Shown here piece by piece: positions 19,205 through 27,469 of a stretch of 64,000 nt of DNA. The stretch's first letter is position 1; every line of letters starts with the position of its first letter. The notes under the pieces were generated by a model. The model was not told the origin of the DNA and ran no database searches. It saw only the letters and a program-made list of their open reading frames with translations. Origin of the DNA: Streptomyces sp. Go-475 (GTDB lineage Bacteria > Actinomycetota > Actinomycetes > Streptomycetales > Streptomycetaceae); NCBI RefSeq assembly GCF_003330845.1, contig NZ_CP026121.1:62001-126000 (forward strand). Reading direction: 5' to 3'. Both the position numbers and the translations under genes were made by a program.

Positions 19205-21330
19205 CCGTCCCAGGCGCGGCCGGCGCGCAGGAGCAGCACCGTGATGTCGTCGGCGTGCTGTCCGGTGGGCGTGGTGGGGCGGACGAGCCGGTCGATGAGC
19301 CGTTCCAGGTCGTGGCCGTCGCCGGTCTCCAGGCGCCGGGCGAGGTCGGAGGTGGTCCGGGTGGCGTCGGTGCCGGGCAGTTCGACCAGGCCGTCGGTGT
19401 AGAGGGCGAGGGTGGTGCCGGGGGGCAGGGGCGCGGTGGTGACCGGGTAGTGGGCGGCGGGTTCGATGCCCAGCAGCGGGCCGGGCTCGACGTCGAGGAC
19501 GCCGGCGCCGCCGGGAGGGTGGCACAGCAGTGGGGGCACGTGGCCGGCGCTGGCGAAGGACGCCCGCCGGCCGGCCAGGTCGAGGTGGGCGTAGAGGCAG
19601 GAGACGAGCAGTTCGGAGTCGAGGTCGGCCAGGAGCCGGTTGGTGCGGGCGAGGACCTGGCCGGGGGCGGCGCCGGCGGTGGCGTGGGCGTGGATGGCGG
19701 TGCGGACCTGGCCCATCAGGGCGGCGGCGGCGATGCTGTGGCCCTCCACGTCGCCGATGACGGCGGCCGCGGTCGTGTCGTCGAGGCGCAGGACGTCGAA
19801 GAAGTCGCCGCCGACCTCGATGCCGTGGCCGGCGGGCAGGTAGCGGGCGGCGACGTCGAGGCCGGCCACGTGCGGCAGCGCCCGGGGCAGCAGGGCGCGC
19901 TGGAGCTCGAGGACGAGCCGGTGCTTGGCGTCGTAGAGGCGCGCGCGGTCGAGGGCCTGGGCGATGAGGCCGGACAGCGAGGTCAGGATGGCGCGTTCGT
20001 CGGCGGTGAAGGTGTGCGGATGGTCGTAGGACAGGATGCAGCAGCCCACCGGACGGCCGGAGATGATCAGCGGGAGGAACGCCCAGGCCTGTTTGCCGCT
20101 GATGCGGGGTGCCCTGGGGTAGGTGGCCGTCATCTCGGCCGGGTTGGCGAAGAAGGCGGGGGTGCCGCTGGCGATGACCTGGCCGGCGGGGGTGAGGTCG
20201 GTGTCCAGGGACAGGCCGTCGAGCCGTTCCACGACGTCGGCGGGGTAGCCGTGGGAGCCGGTGATCTTCAGACGGCCGGCGTCGGCGGCGGACAGCACGA
20301 GGCCCTGGGCGCCGAAGGCGGGCAGGATCTGGTCGGTGATCAGTGCGACGAGGTCGCGTACGGTCACCGTCTCGGTGAGGGCGGCCGCCAGGTGCACCAG
20401 CTGGTAGAGGCGTCCGGTCGGTGCCGCCGCCCGGGGCCGGACAGCGGTGGGCGGGGGCGGCTCCTCGGTGTGTTCGTCGCGGGGGACGACGCGGACGCTG
20501 ATGCCGCTGGTGTCGGGGTAGAGCTGGAAGGTCAGCCACCGGTCCGGCGGGCGGAGCGCGGTGAAGGACACGGGGGCGCGGCTGACGACCGCCGTGCGGT
20601 AGTGGTCCTCGTAGACGGGGTCGTCGAGCCAGGGCAGGGACTGCCAGGGCCGGGTGCCGAGGAGCCGGTCGGCGCGGCGGCCGAGCAGGCGGGCCGCGGC
20701 GGCGGTGGCGAAGGTGACGCGGCCCTCCAGGTCGAGGCCCAGGGCGCCCTCGGGCAGGCGTTCGAGGTAGTCGGCGGCGGCCAGGCCGGTCTGCACGGGG
20801 TGGTGTGCGGCTTCGACCGGGACCACGCGCGGCTGGTCGGGCAGGGGCGGCGGCCGTTCGGCGTCGTCCAGCAGGCGGGCCATGCGGCGGGCGTTGGCGG
20901 TGATGTGGCCGCGCTCGCGGGGCGTGACCCGGCGCGGACGCCCGGCGGGCCACATCAGCACGACGCCGCCCCAGCTGCGCCGGACGCCGGTCAGCGGGAC
21001 CGCGACCAGGGCGAAGGGGTAGGGCAGGACGGCGGCGGCCCGGGGGTAGCGCCGGGCCATGTCGTCCTGGCTCGCGACGCTGACCAGCCGGTCCTCGTGG
21101 ATGGCGTCGGCGACCGGGACCGGGGCGGTCAGGGGCAGCCGCTGCCAGGGGGCGGTGAACGCCACCGGCAGGCCGCACAGCGCCACCAGGCGCAGCACCG
21201 GTTCCGTCTCCTCGATCAGGTACAGGCCGCCGATCGAGGCGCCGGTGCCGCGCACGGTGTCGGCCAGGGCCGCCCCCAACGCGTCGTCCAGCGACCCGGC
21301 GCCTCCTGGCGGCTCGTTGCTCCCGGACAT
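19186..21330 (-). CDS. PP2C-type SpoIIE phosphatase with PAS and GAF domains, paralogue 2
   Basis: The protein has 714 residues. It repeats the plan of the 15835 gene: N-terminal GAF-like (about 15-165), PAS (about 185-290, LPEGALGLDLEGRVTFATAAAARLLG), GAF (about 315-480), and a PP2C domain with GGDFFDV (507-513), IGDVEGHSIAAAALMGQ and LALYTDGLVELPG. The metal-binding Asp residues are retained, so it should be active on a phosphorylated anti-anti-sigma factor. ATG 21330 begins MSGSNEPPGGAGS with GGGAGGAC upstream. Its stop lies inside the end of the GAF-ANTAR gene. Confidence 0.88.
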   Translation of the reverse strand: MSGSNEPPGGAGSLDDALGAALADTVRGTGASIGGLYLIEETEPVLRLVALCGLPVAFTAPWQRLPLTAPVPVADAIHEDRLVSVASQDDMARRYPRAAAVLPYPFALVAVPLTGVRRSWGGVVLMWPAGRPRRVTPRERGHITANARRMARLLDDAERPPPLPDQPRVVPVEAAHHPVQTGLAAADYLERLPEGALGLDLEGRVTFATAAAARLLGRRADRLLGTRPWQSLPWLDDPVYEDHYRTAVVSRAPVSFTALRPPDRWLTFQLYPDTSGISVRVVPRDEHTEEPPPPTAVRPRAAAPTGRLYQLVHLAAALTETVTVRDLVALITDQILPAFGAQGLVLSAADAGRLKITGSHGYPADVVERLDGLSLDTDLTPAGQVIASGTPAFFANPAEMTATYPRAPRISGKQAWAFLPLIISGRPVGCCILSYDHPHTFTADERAILTSLSGLIAQALDRARLYDAKHRLVLELQRALLPRALPHVAGLDVAARYLPAGHGIEVGGDFFDVLRLDDTTAAAVIGDVEGHSIAAAALMGQVRTAIHAHATAGAAPGQVLARTNRLLADLDSELLVSCLYAHLDLAGRRASFASAGHVPPLLCHPPGGAGVLDVEPGPLLGIEPAAHYPVTTAPLPPGTTLALYTDGLVELPGTDATRTTSDLARRLETGDGHDLERLIDRLVRPTTPTGQHADDITVLLLRAGRAWDGQDWAG

Positions 21331-21513
21331 GGTGTCCTCCCGCTCTTACCCGGACGCTACGCCTCGTGGGGCGTGCGGGCATGTCGTCGGGGACCGGTCC
21401 GGGGGCGCGGGTGGGCGGGTGCCTGTTCGCTGGAGGAGTCGGCCGGTTCACCCGCCCCGGTGGGTGCCGTACTGGCAGAATCGGAGGCCCTGGGCGGCGA
21501 TCGGGAGGCCGGC

Positions 21514-22242
21514 TTGCAGACGCTGACATCGCGGGACCCGCTCGCCGTCGCCGTCACCGAGGCGATCCGGGCCGGTGATCTGCCCGGGCTCCGGCGGTTG
21601 CTCGCCGACCACCCCGGTCTGGCCACCGCGCGCGTCACCGAGCACGACGTGGACGGCAAGGGCACGCGCAGTCTGCTGCACCTGGCGACCGACTGGCCCG
21701 GTCACTTCCCCAACGGTCCCGAGGTGGTGGCCCTTCTGGTCGCGGCCGGGGCGGATCCCGACGCCCGGTTCGGCGGTGCGCACACGGAGACCCCGCTGCA
21801 CTGGGCCGCCAGCAACAACGACGTGCCCGTCCTGGACGCGCTCATCGCCGCCGGGGCCGACATCGAGGCTCCCGGGGCGGTGATCGCCGGCGGCACCCCG
21901 CTCGCCGACGCCCGCGCGTTCGGCCAGTGGCGCGCCGCGCACCGCCTCGTCGAGCACGGCGCCCGCACGACGCTCCAGGACGCCGCCACGCTCGGCCTGC
22001 TCGACCGGGTCCGGGCGTACGTCGAGGACGGCGAGCCGCCCTCGCCCGACGAGATCACCAGCGCCTTCTGGGGCGCCTGCCACGGCGGGCGGCTGGCCAC
22101 CGCGCAGTACCTCCACCGGCACGGCGCGGACATCGACTGGTGCGGCTACGACGACAGGACCCCGCTCGACATCGCCCGCGCCCAGGACGCCGACGACGTC
22201 GTGCGGTGGCTGCGCCACCTGGGTGCGCGCGGCCGGTCGTAG
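21514..22242 (+). CDS. Ankyrin-repeat protein
   Basis: The protein has 242 residues. At least four ankyrin repeats are visible: GDLPGLRRLLADHPGLATA, EVVALLVAAGADPDAR with TPLHWAASNNDVPVLDALIAAGADIEA, WRAAHRLVEHGARTT and GRLATAQYLHRHGADIDW with RTPLDIARAQ. Ankyrin repeats bind proteins; the partner is unknown. TTG 21514 (MQTLTSRDP) is chosen because GGGAGG lies five bases upstream, and the family-like sequence starts here. There is no signal peptide, so it should be cytosolic. Confidence 0.85.
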   Translation: MQTLTSRDPLAVAVTEAIRAGDLPGLRRLLADHPGLATARVTEHDVDGKGTRSLLHLATDWPGHFPNGPEVVALLVAAGADPDARFGGAHTETPLHWAASNNDVPVLDALIAAGADIEAPGAVIAGGTPLADARAFGQWRAAHRLVEHGARTTLQDAATLGLLDRVRAYVEDGEPPSPDEITSAFWGACHGGRLATAQYLHRHGADIDWCGYDDRTPLDIARAQDADDVVRWLRHLGARGRS

Positions 22243-22336
22243 CGGCAGGGTCGGTCGGCCGCGCCTCGGGGCACCGGCGCGGAGCCCTGGCGGGACGGGG
22301 CGACGGGGCGGCGCGCGCGGGCTCAGGGCCGGTGCG

Positions 22337-22519
22337 TCACAGGCAGTAGCGCACGAGCCATTCGTCCTGGTTGTACGCCGTGCGATCGGGGTCGGGCGAG
22401 GTCGCCGCCCGTTCCTCGACCATGTCCTCCAGGCGTACCGGCTCCGGCAGTGCCCCGAAGCGGGACCGGCGTGCGGCGGCCTCCGCCTCGCTTCCCTGCT
22501 GCGACGTCGCGTCGTCCAC
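22337..22519 (-). CDS. Small conserved-looking protein, 60 residues
   Basis: The sequence starts MDDATSQQGSEAEAAARR, has a PEPVRLEDMVEERAATSPDP centre and ends in DEWLVRYCL. It carries one cysteine, two residues from the C-terminus. It matches my memory of short Streptomyces proteins with a YNPDE tail, but I cannot name a family. The codon third positions are G/C-rich. Function unknown. Confidence 0.55.
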   Translation of the reverse strand: MDDATSQQGSEAEAAARRSRFGALPEPVRLEDMVEERAATSPDPDRTAYNQDEWLVRYCL

Positions 22520-22575
22520 GGCGATTCCCCTCTCCGGCTGGTCTTTCCGACCGATCGGCCCTTCCCGGGCAAAGA

Positions 22576-22815
22576 GTGGACGTGCGAGCGGGGCTCACGG
22601 TTCCCGCCGGGCGCGCTTGTTCGACCCTACGAACTTTCCGCTCGTCTGTTTCCCTTGCCCTGAGCTTCCGCGCCATCCGCAGGCGCGCGCTGCGCACGGC
22701 GAAGCCGCCGGCGCGGGGCGGTGACGCGCAGCGCGTCTTCCTGCGCCGGGACCACCTCGACCTCGACCCGCCACTGGACTGGAAGGTCTTCGGCGACAGT
22801 TACCACATCGGCTGA
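22576..22815 (+). CDS. Possible small ORF with a protein-like C-terminus
   Basis: This is a doubtful 79-residue frame in the 384-base gap between the 60-residue gene and the EamA gene. The first half is arginine-rich and unconvincing. The last ~30 residues (QRVFLRRDHLDLDPPLDW then KVFGDSYHIG) have coding-like codon and amino-acid composition. No good ribosome site precedes any in-frame start. It may be the end of a decayed gene or a short gene with an unrecognised start. Confidence 0.25.
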   Translation: MDVRAGLTVPAGRACSTLRTFRSSVSLALSFRAIRRRALRTAKPPARGGDAQRVFLRRDHLDLDPPLDWKVFGDSYHIG

Positions 22816-22903
22816 CGACCGCGGCCCGGGCGGGAATTGGTCCGTCGAGCAGGTGCGGAAGTGGACTCCTTCCCGGGCCGCGTGGTTGCCTAGCGTCGCC
22901 CGT

Positions 22904-23866
22904 ATGAACGCCACCACCACGCGCGGCGCCCTGCTCGCCGCGCTCGCCTGCGTCCTCGTCGGAGGGTCCTTCACCGCCAACAGCCTCCTCGGCGACTACC
23001 CGTACGCGGGCGGCCAGTTCCTGCGCTACGGGCTGGCCTGCCTGCTGCTCCTCCCGCTCGCCGGGAAGGGCGCGGCCGCCCGGCTGAGGGGGCTCGGGCC
23101 CCGCCGATGGGTCCGTCTCGCCCTGCTCGCGGGGGTCGGCATGGTCGGCTTCAACCTGGCCGTCATCGCCGCGGAGCGCACGGCGGAACCGGCGGTTCCC
23201 GGCGTGTTCGTGGGCTGTGCGCCGGTGGTCGTCGCCGTGCTCGTGCCCCTGCTGGACGGGCGCCGGCCCCAACGGACCGTCCTCCACGGGGCGTTGCTCG
23301 TGGCCGTCGGCGCCTTCGCCGTGCAGGGCTGGGGGCGTACGGACGGCGCGGGCATCGCCTTCTCCCTCTGCGCCCTCGCGGGCGAGGTCGGGTTCGCCGT
23401 GCTCGCCGTGCCCGTGCTGCGGCCGCTCGGGCCCAGGCTGCTGTCGGCCACGGTGTGCGCGGTCGCCGCGCTGGAGTCGGCGGCGGTGGGCGTTCTGCTC
23501 GACGGGGGCGGGTGGCTGCGCCGCCCGGACGCCGTCGAGACGGCCGCGCTGCTGTGGCAGGCGGTGGTGGTCACCGTGATCGGCTTCGTGTGCTGGTACA
23601 TGGGCATGCAGCGGATCGGCGCGGAGCGCGCGACCCTCTTCTCCGGCCTCATCCCGGTGGCGGCGGCCGGCACCGCACCCCTCGTCGGCACGGGCTCCTA
23701 CGGCCTCGCGCAGGCGGCGGGCAGCGCGCTGGTGGGGCTCGGCGTCGCCCTGGGGTCCGGGGCGCTGGGGCGGGCCGGGCGCGAACGCCGTGCACACGGC
23801 CGGGCCTTTCGGGGGAACGGCCGCCCGCGGGGGCGCGCAGTCCGCGTGCCTGGAATGCCGGAGTGA
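22904..23866 (+). CDS. EamA/DMT-superfamily transporter
   Basis: The protein has 320 residues with about ten membrane helices in two homologous halves. The first half has ALLAALACVLVGGSFTANSLLG and GGQFLRYGLACLLLL; the second half opens at GIAFSLCALAGEVGFAVLAVPVL. This is the drug/metabolite transporter (EamA) pattern used for export of metabolites or amino acids. The C-terminal ~40 residues are basic and extend past the last helix. The ATG at 22904 starts MNATTTRG. Substrate unknown. Confidence 0.82.
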   Translation: MNATTTRGALLAALACVLVGGSFTANSLLGDYPYAGGQFLRYGLACLLLLPLAGKGAAARLRGLGPRRWVRLALLAGVGMVGFNLAVIAAERTAEPAVPGVFVGCAPVVVAVLVPLLDGRRPQRTVLHGALLVAVGAFAVQGWGRTDGAGIAFSLCALAGEVGFAVLAVPVLRPLGPRLLSATVCAVAALESAAVGVLLDGGGWLRRPDAVETAALLWQAVVVTVIGFVCWYMGMQRIGAERATLFSGLIPVAAAGTAPLVGTGSYGLAQAAGSALVGLGVALGSGALGRAGRERRAHGRAFRGNGRPRGRAVRVPGMPE

Positions 23867-23882
23867 TCCCGCGTGCGTCTAG

Positions 23883-24084
23883 CAGGCGGCGGCCTCGTAC
23901 GGCGTGGTCGTCGCGGTGTTCCAGTGGGGCTGGGGCGGTCTTCGTCGGCGACAACATCGTGGTCAAGATGCTCGGGCTGGGGCCGCACATCGACGCCGAA
24001 GGGGAACGCACGACGGGTCGCGTGCGGCGGCGGCCGTCCCGTGGGTGATCGAGGCGTACCTGGGCCACGGCGGCCTGGGGCAGT
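23883..24084 (+). pseudogene. Remnants of an MMPL-family transporter
   Basis: Short blocks of MMPL C-terminal sequence survive in different frames. The first is QAAASYGVVVAVFQWGWG (23883-23936), directly after an in-frame stop. The second is AVFVGDNIVVKMLGLG (23935-23982) in the next frame, then PHIDAEGERT, which resembles the LPHVDVEGE end of MMPL proteins. The stretches that should separate these blocks are missing, so several internal deletions have occurred. MMPL proteins export lipids or siderophores. The neighbours are intact, so decay is limited to this gene. Confidence 0.6.
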
Positions 24085-24093
24085 GACGGTGGC

Positions 24094-24858
24094 TCAGTGG
24101 AGCACCAAGTGGACGAGGGCGGCCGTGCCGACCGAGACGATCAGGGTGCGCAGGACGGCGGGGCTGAAGCGGCGTCCCGTTCTGGCGCCGATCAGGCCGC
24201 CCAGGGCGGAACCGGCGGCGATGAGGACGACAGCCGTCCAGTCGAAGTCCGCGAAGAAGAGGAAGAGCAGGGCGGCGACGGTGTTGACGACGGCGGCCAG
24301 CACGTTCTTCACGGCGTTGAGCCGCTGGAGCGTCTCGTCGAGCAGCATGCCCATCAGGGAGACGTAGATGATGCCCTGGGCGGCGGAGAAGTAGCCGCCG
24401 TAGACGCTGGCCAGGGTCAGGCCCGTGAACAGCAGCGGGCCGCCGTCGCGGCGGCCGGGACGGCCCGCCTCGCGCCGGCGGCGGACCCTCCTGGCGATCC
24501 AGGGCTGGCAGGCGACCAGGACGAGGGCGAGGCCCACCAGGACCGGCACGATCCGCTCGAAGGCCGCCGCGGGCAGGGTCAGCAGCAGCACGGCGCCCGC
24601 GAGACCGCCCAGGGCGGCGCCGATGCCGAGCAGGGCGACACGCCGGCCCTGGCCCCTGAGTTCCTCGCGGTAGCCGATCGCCGCGCTGATGGAGCCGGGT
24701 ACCAGGCCGAGCCCGTTCGACACCGTCGCGGTGACCGGGGGCAGTCCGGCGGCGAGCAGCACCGGGAAGGTGATCAGCGTCCCCGACCCGACGACGGCGT
24801 TGACGGCCCCGGCGCCCGTGCCGGCGGCGAGCACCGCGGCCATCTCCCAGGGCGTCAT
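24094..24858 (-). CDS. TauE/SafE (TSUP) family membrane permease
   Basis: The protein has 254 residues and about eight hydrophobic helices. The opening GTGAGAVNAVVGSGTLITFPVLLAAGLPPVTATVSNGLGLVPG is the first TSUP repeat, and SVYGGYFSAAQGIIYVSLMG with LQRLNAVKNVLAAVVN is the second. TSUP proteins carry sulfite, sulfonates or other small organic anions, usually outward. A basic cytoplasmic loop (RRVRRRREAGRPGRR) separates the halves. No sulfur-metabolism gene adjoins it, so the substrate is open. Confidence 0.85.
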   Translation of the reverse strand: MTPWEMAAVLAAGTGAGAVNAVVGSGTLITFPVLLAAGLPPVTATVSNGLGLVPGSISAAIGYREELRGQGRRVALLGIGAALGGLAGAVLLLTLPAAAFERIVPVLVGLALVLVACQPWIARRVRRRREAGRPGRRDGGPLLFTGLTLASVYGGYFSAAQGIIYVSLMGMLLDETLQRLNAVKNVLAAVVNTVAALLFLFFADFDWTAVVLIAAGSALGGLIGARTGRRFSPAVLRTLIVSVGTAALVHLVLH

Positions 24859-25124
24859 GCCGCCGCTCCGCCGTGCGTGCCGTGCCTGGTGAGGTTCATG
24901 AGGTCAGGCTAGAGGGTGGGTACTTCGGCGGCCGTCGAAGGGTGACGGCCCCGGCGGCCTGGTCCGTGCCCGCGAGCCGCCGCCGGGCCTCGGCATCGGC
25001 GTCGGCATCGGCATCGGCATCGGCATCGAGCAGCGGACTCACGGCGGACCCGCGGAACACCGAGCGCTGCTGCTGGCCGACGGCGGACCGACGTAACGAC
25101 GAACCCGCGGAACGACGAACCCGC
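24859..25124. other. Intergenic region with short tandem repeats
   Basis: No gene is seen. It carries six GGCATC-type hexamers (24992-25027) and two 16-bp units (25095-25126). The minus-strand open frame reads as an Asp-Ala run and is not protein-like. Confidence 0.55.
24992..25027. repeat. Hexanucleotide tandem repeat (GGCATC x6)
   Basis: Six consecutive hexamers, five GGCATC and one GGCGTC, lie in a non-coding gap. Confidence 0.9.
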
Positions 25125-25126
25125 GG
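25095..25126. repeat. Tandem duplication of a 16-bp unit
   Basis: AACGACGAACCCGCGG occurs twice head to tail (25095-25110, 25111-25126), touching the left arm of the adjacent terminator. Confidence 0.85.
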
Positions 25127-25165
25127 AACGGCGGCGGGATCCCCCTCGGATCCCGCCGCCGTTCC
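25125..25165 (-). terminator. Intrinsic terminator after DUF1996 gene
   Basis: A perfect 18-bp stem (25125-25142 with 25148-25165) and a CCCTC loop lie 29 bases past the DUF1996 stop. Confidence 0.85.
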
Positions 25166-25194
25166 GTGACTCACCGGTGGGCGTGCCGTGGCGC

Positions 25195-27303
25195 TCAGCC
25201 GCGCCGCACCCGGCGGAGCACGACGAGGCCCGCGATGACCAGTACGGCGCCCGCCGCGGCCGGCCAGAGCTGGGCTCCGGTGTCGGCCAGGCCTCCCTCG
25301 CCGACCGCCTGCGGCTCGGTGAGGGACGGGCGCGTGGCCGTCGGGGTCGGCGCGGCGCTGGTCGCCGTGCCGACGGCCTGGGAGTCGCCGAGGCCGTCGG
25401 TGTCCGCGTCGTTGCCGTTGTTCGCGCCGTCCTGGCCTGCGGCGTTGCCGCTGTCGGCCGAGGTGGTCGCCTTCACCTCGGGCTCGGCCTTGCCGGTGGC
25501 CGTGGACGCGTCGCCCGGCTCCGGCTCGGGGGCCGGCTTGTCCGCCGGGGGCTTCGGCGCCTCGCCCTTGCCGTCGTCACCGCCGCCGGCCTCGTCATCG
25601 GGCTTGCCTCCGGCGTTCCCGCCCTGCGCGGCGCCGGGCGTCTTCGTCGGCTGCTCCTGCGGGGCCTCAGGGGTCTTCGTCGGCTGCTCCTGCGGCGCCT
25701 CGGGAGTCCGGGTCGGCTCCTGCGGCTCCTTGGTCGGCTCCTTCGTCGGCTCCTCGCCCGGCCCCTGGTCCTGGCCGCCGCCCGCTCCGGCGCCGCACGT
25801 GCGGCCCTCGTTGATGCAGTCGACCATCTCCCGCATCAAATCCTCGTCGAAGACGTTGATGAAGTCGCCGTGGTCCGTGACCGGCTTGTGCAGCTGCTCC
25901 GGGAAGGAGTCCACCGCGAACAGCGGTGTCGTACGGCCGCCGTCGTCCAGGCTCGGCGCGTCGACGTCGTAGACGATGCGCTGGACGAGTTGCGGGATGG
26001 GCCGGAAGCCGGACGGGCAGGTGCCGGCGGCGTCCGCGAAGGCCACGTGGGTGCGGTGGTTGGCGCTGTCGATGTTGCGGCCGTCCCAGCAGCTCTGGAA
26101 CTTGAAGGTCCGTACGACGTCGCTGCCCTGCGGGCACAGCGGGTACTTGTCCTTCAGCTGCCGGTCCTCGAAGCCGGTGCAGCTCCAGGACGCGTTGGCG
26201 TTGGCGGGGCCGTTGACGAACGACTTGGCGTCGCCGGTGATGATGCGCAGCAGCCGCGGCATGGCGGTGACCTTGTCGCGCGGGTTGCCGACGAACGTCA
26301 GCGTGACCTGCTTCGGCGTGACGATCTCGCCCGCGTTGCCCTCGATGCCGCCGCCGGGCGACGTGGCGTCCTGCTCCTGGGTGCCGTTCTGCAGGCGCAG
26401 CACGGGCCAGTAGTAGGAGGACCTGTCGCCCGGGTCGGCGCAGCTGGTCTTGGCGTCCGCGAGGTCCTGGTCGCTCGCGAAGGCGTTGTTGGCCTGGTTG
26501 CCGACGTAGTCGTGGAAGTGGTGGGCGCCGTTGGTGACGCCCGGCGCGGCGATGATGTTGTCGGAGTTGAACAGGCCGTTCTGGTTCACACCGCAGTCGG
26601 TGGCGAAGGAGCCGCGGGAGGCGTCGCCCTGCGGCCGGGGGGCACCGGCCTCGGGCCGGATGCTCTTGATGTCCGCGAAGTCGGCGGCGACCGGGCCGTT
26701 GCCCGCCTGTCCGCCGTCGCCGCCCTGGCCCTGGGCCTGACCGTTCCCCTGGTCCTGACCGCCCTCGCCCTGGCCGGGCTGTTCGCCACCGCCCTGGCTC
26801 GCGTCCGGCGCGGGGGCCTGGTTGCCGGAGTCCCGTACGGTGCAGGCCGCGAGGGGTGCGAGCCCTGCCGGACGGTCCGCCACGCGGTCGATGGCGATCG
26901 CGATGCGCTCGAGGGTGGCGGCCCGCTTGTCCTTCAGCGGGTTCATGATGGCGTCGTCGGCGAAGCCGGCGTCCTGCCGTAGCTGCTCGCCCGACGTGCT
27001 CAGCCGCCGGTAGGCCTGGGCGATCTGCTCGTCCAGGAGGGCGAGTTCCTTGTCGACCTCCGGCCTCGCCCGCTCGGGGACCGAGGTGAGCCGGCTGCCG
27101 ACGTCCGGGCAGTCGATCGTCGCGCCCGCGGCCCGCACCCCCGTGCCGGACCGCGGCTGGGCAGTCTCACCGCCTGAACCGCCGTCCGTGGCGGAGGCGT
27201 AGACGTTCGCCGCCATCAGGCCGCCTCCGCCCAGGATCAGCGCGACCGCGGCGAAGGTCGCGCGTCGTGGGCCGGTCGGGCGTCTTCGTGTGTTGCGTCC
27301 CAA
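25195..27303 (-). CDS. LAXTG-anchored cell-surface DUF1996 protein
   Basis: The protein has 702 residues. The N-terminal signal/anchor is about 13-36 (ATFAAVALILGGGGLMAANVYA). A helical region (about 60-130) is followed by a Gly/Gln linker, then a DUF1996 domain (about 200-490) with NGAHHFHDYVGN, a KSFVNG block, CWDGRNIDSANHRTHVAF and FPEQLHKPVTDHGDFINVFD. A Pro/Thr/Glu repeat region (TKEPTKEP, then PEAPQEQPTKT twice) spans the wall. The C-terminus has LADTG, a hydrophobic helix and RRVRRG, a class-E sortase signal. DUF1996 function is unknown; its conserved His residues suggest metal or glycan binding. TTG 27303 has AGGAG seven bases upstream. Confidence 0.88.
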   Translation of the reverse strand: MGRNTRRRPTGPRRATFAAVALILGGGGLMAANVYASATDGGSGGETAQPRSGTGVRAAGATIDCPDVGSRLTSVPERARPEVDKELALLDEQIAQAYRRLSTSGEQLRQDAGFADDAIMNPLKDKRAATLERIAIAIDRVADRPAGLAPLAACTVRDSGNQAPAPDASQGGGEQPGQGEGGQDQGNGQAQGQGGDGGQAGNGPVAADFADIKSIRPEAGAPRPQGDASRGSFATDCGVNQNGLFNSDNIIAAPGVTNGAHHFHDYVGNQANNAFASDQDLADAKTSCADPGDRSSYYWPVLRLQNGTQEQDATSPGGGIEGNAGEIVTPKQVTLTFVGNPRDKVTAMPRLLRIITGDAKSFVNGPANANASWSCTGFEDRQLKDKYPLCPQGSDVVRTFKFQSCWDGRNIDSANHRTHVAFADAAGTCPSGFRPIPQLVQRIVYDVDAPSLDDGGRTTPLFAVDSFPEQLHKPVTDHGDFINVFDEDLMREMVDCINEGRTCGAGAGGGQDQGPGEEPTKEPTKEPQEPTRTPEAPQEQPTKTPEAPQEQPTKTPGAAQGGNAGGKPDDEAGGGDDGKGEAPKPPADKPAPEPEPGDASTATGKAEPEVKATTSADSGNAAGQDGANNGNDADTDGLGDSQAVGTATSAAPTPTATRPSLTEPQAVGEGGLADTGAQLWPAAAGAVLVIAGLVVLRRVRRG

Positions 27304-27352
27304 GGGTGTTCTCCTGCGCTGTGTGGCGTGCCGGGCATGAAAATCCCCCCGC

Positions 27353-27366
27353 CCCGTACGTACGGG
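27353..27366. promoter_or_regulatory. 14-bp palindrome upstream of DUF1996 gene
   Basis: CCCGTACGTACGGG is perfectly symmetrical and lies 50 bases upstream of the TTG start, where an operator would be expected. Confidence 0.4.
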
Positions 27367-27432
27367 AGCGCCGGCGTGTTCAATCGCACCGGACATTCTT
27401 GGAGGACTCTCAGGGAGCACGGACGGCCCGAG

Positions 27433-27459
27433 CCCCGCCGGCCCCGGGGGCCGGCGGGG
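27433..27459 (-). terminator. Intrinsic terminator after LPMO gene
   Basis: Thirteen-base arms (27433-27445 and 27447-27459) fold into a GC-rich hairpin ending 10 bases before the LPMO stop codon. Confidence 0.75.
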
Positions 27460-27469
27460 AAGCGGCAGG

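Noticed and set aside
18688..22242. 1184-residue plus-strand open frame
   Set aside because: Only its last 243 codons (ankyrin) are protein-like; the rest is the antisense shadow of the SpoIIE gene.
25125..25165. Insertion-sequence terminal repeat
   Set aside because: The inverted repeat is contiguous with a 5-base loop right after a stop codon, as in a terminator; there is no transposase.
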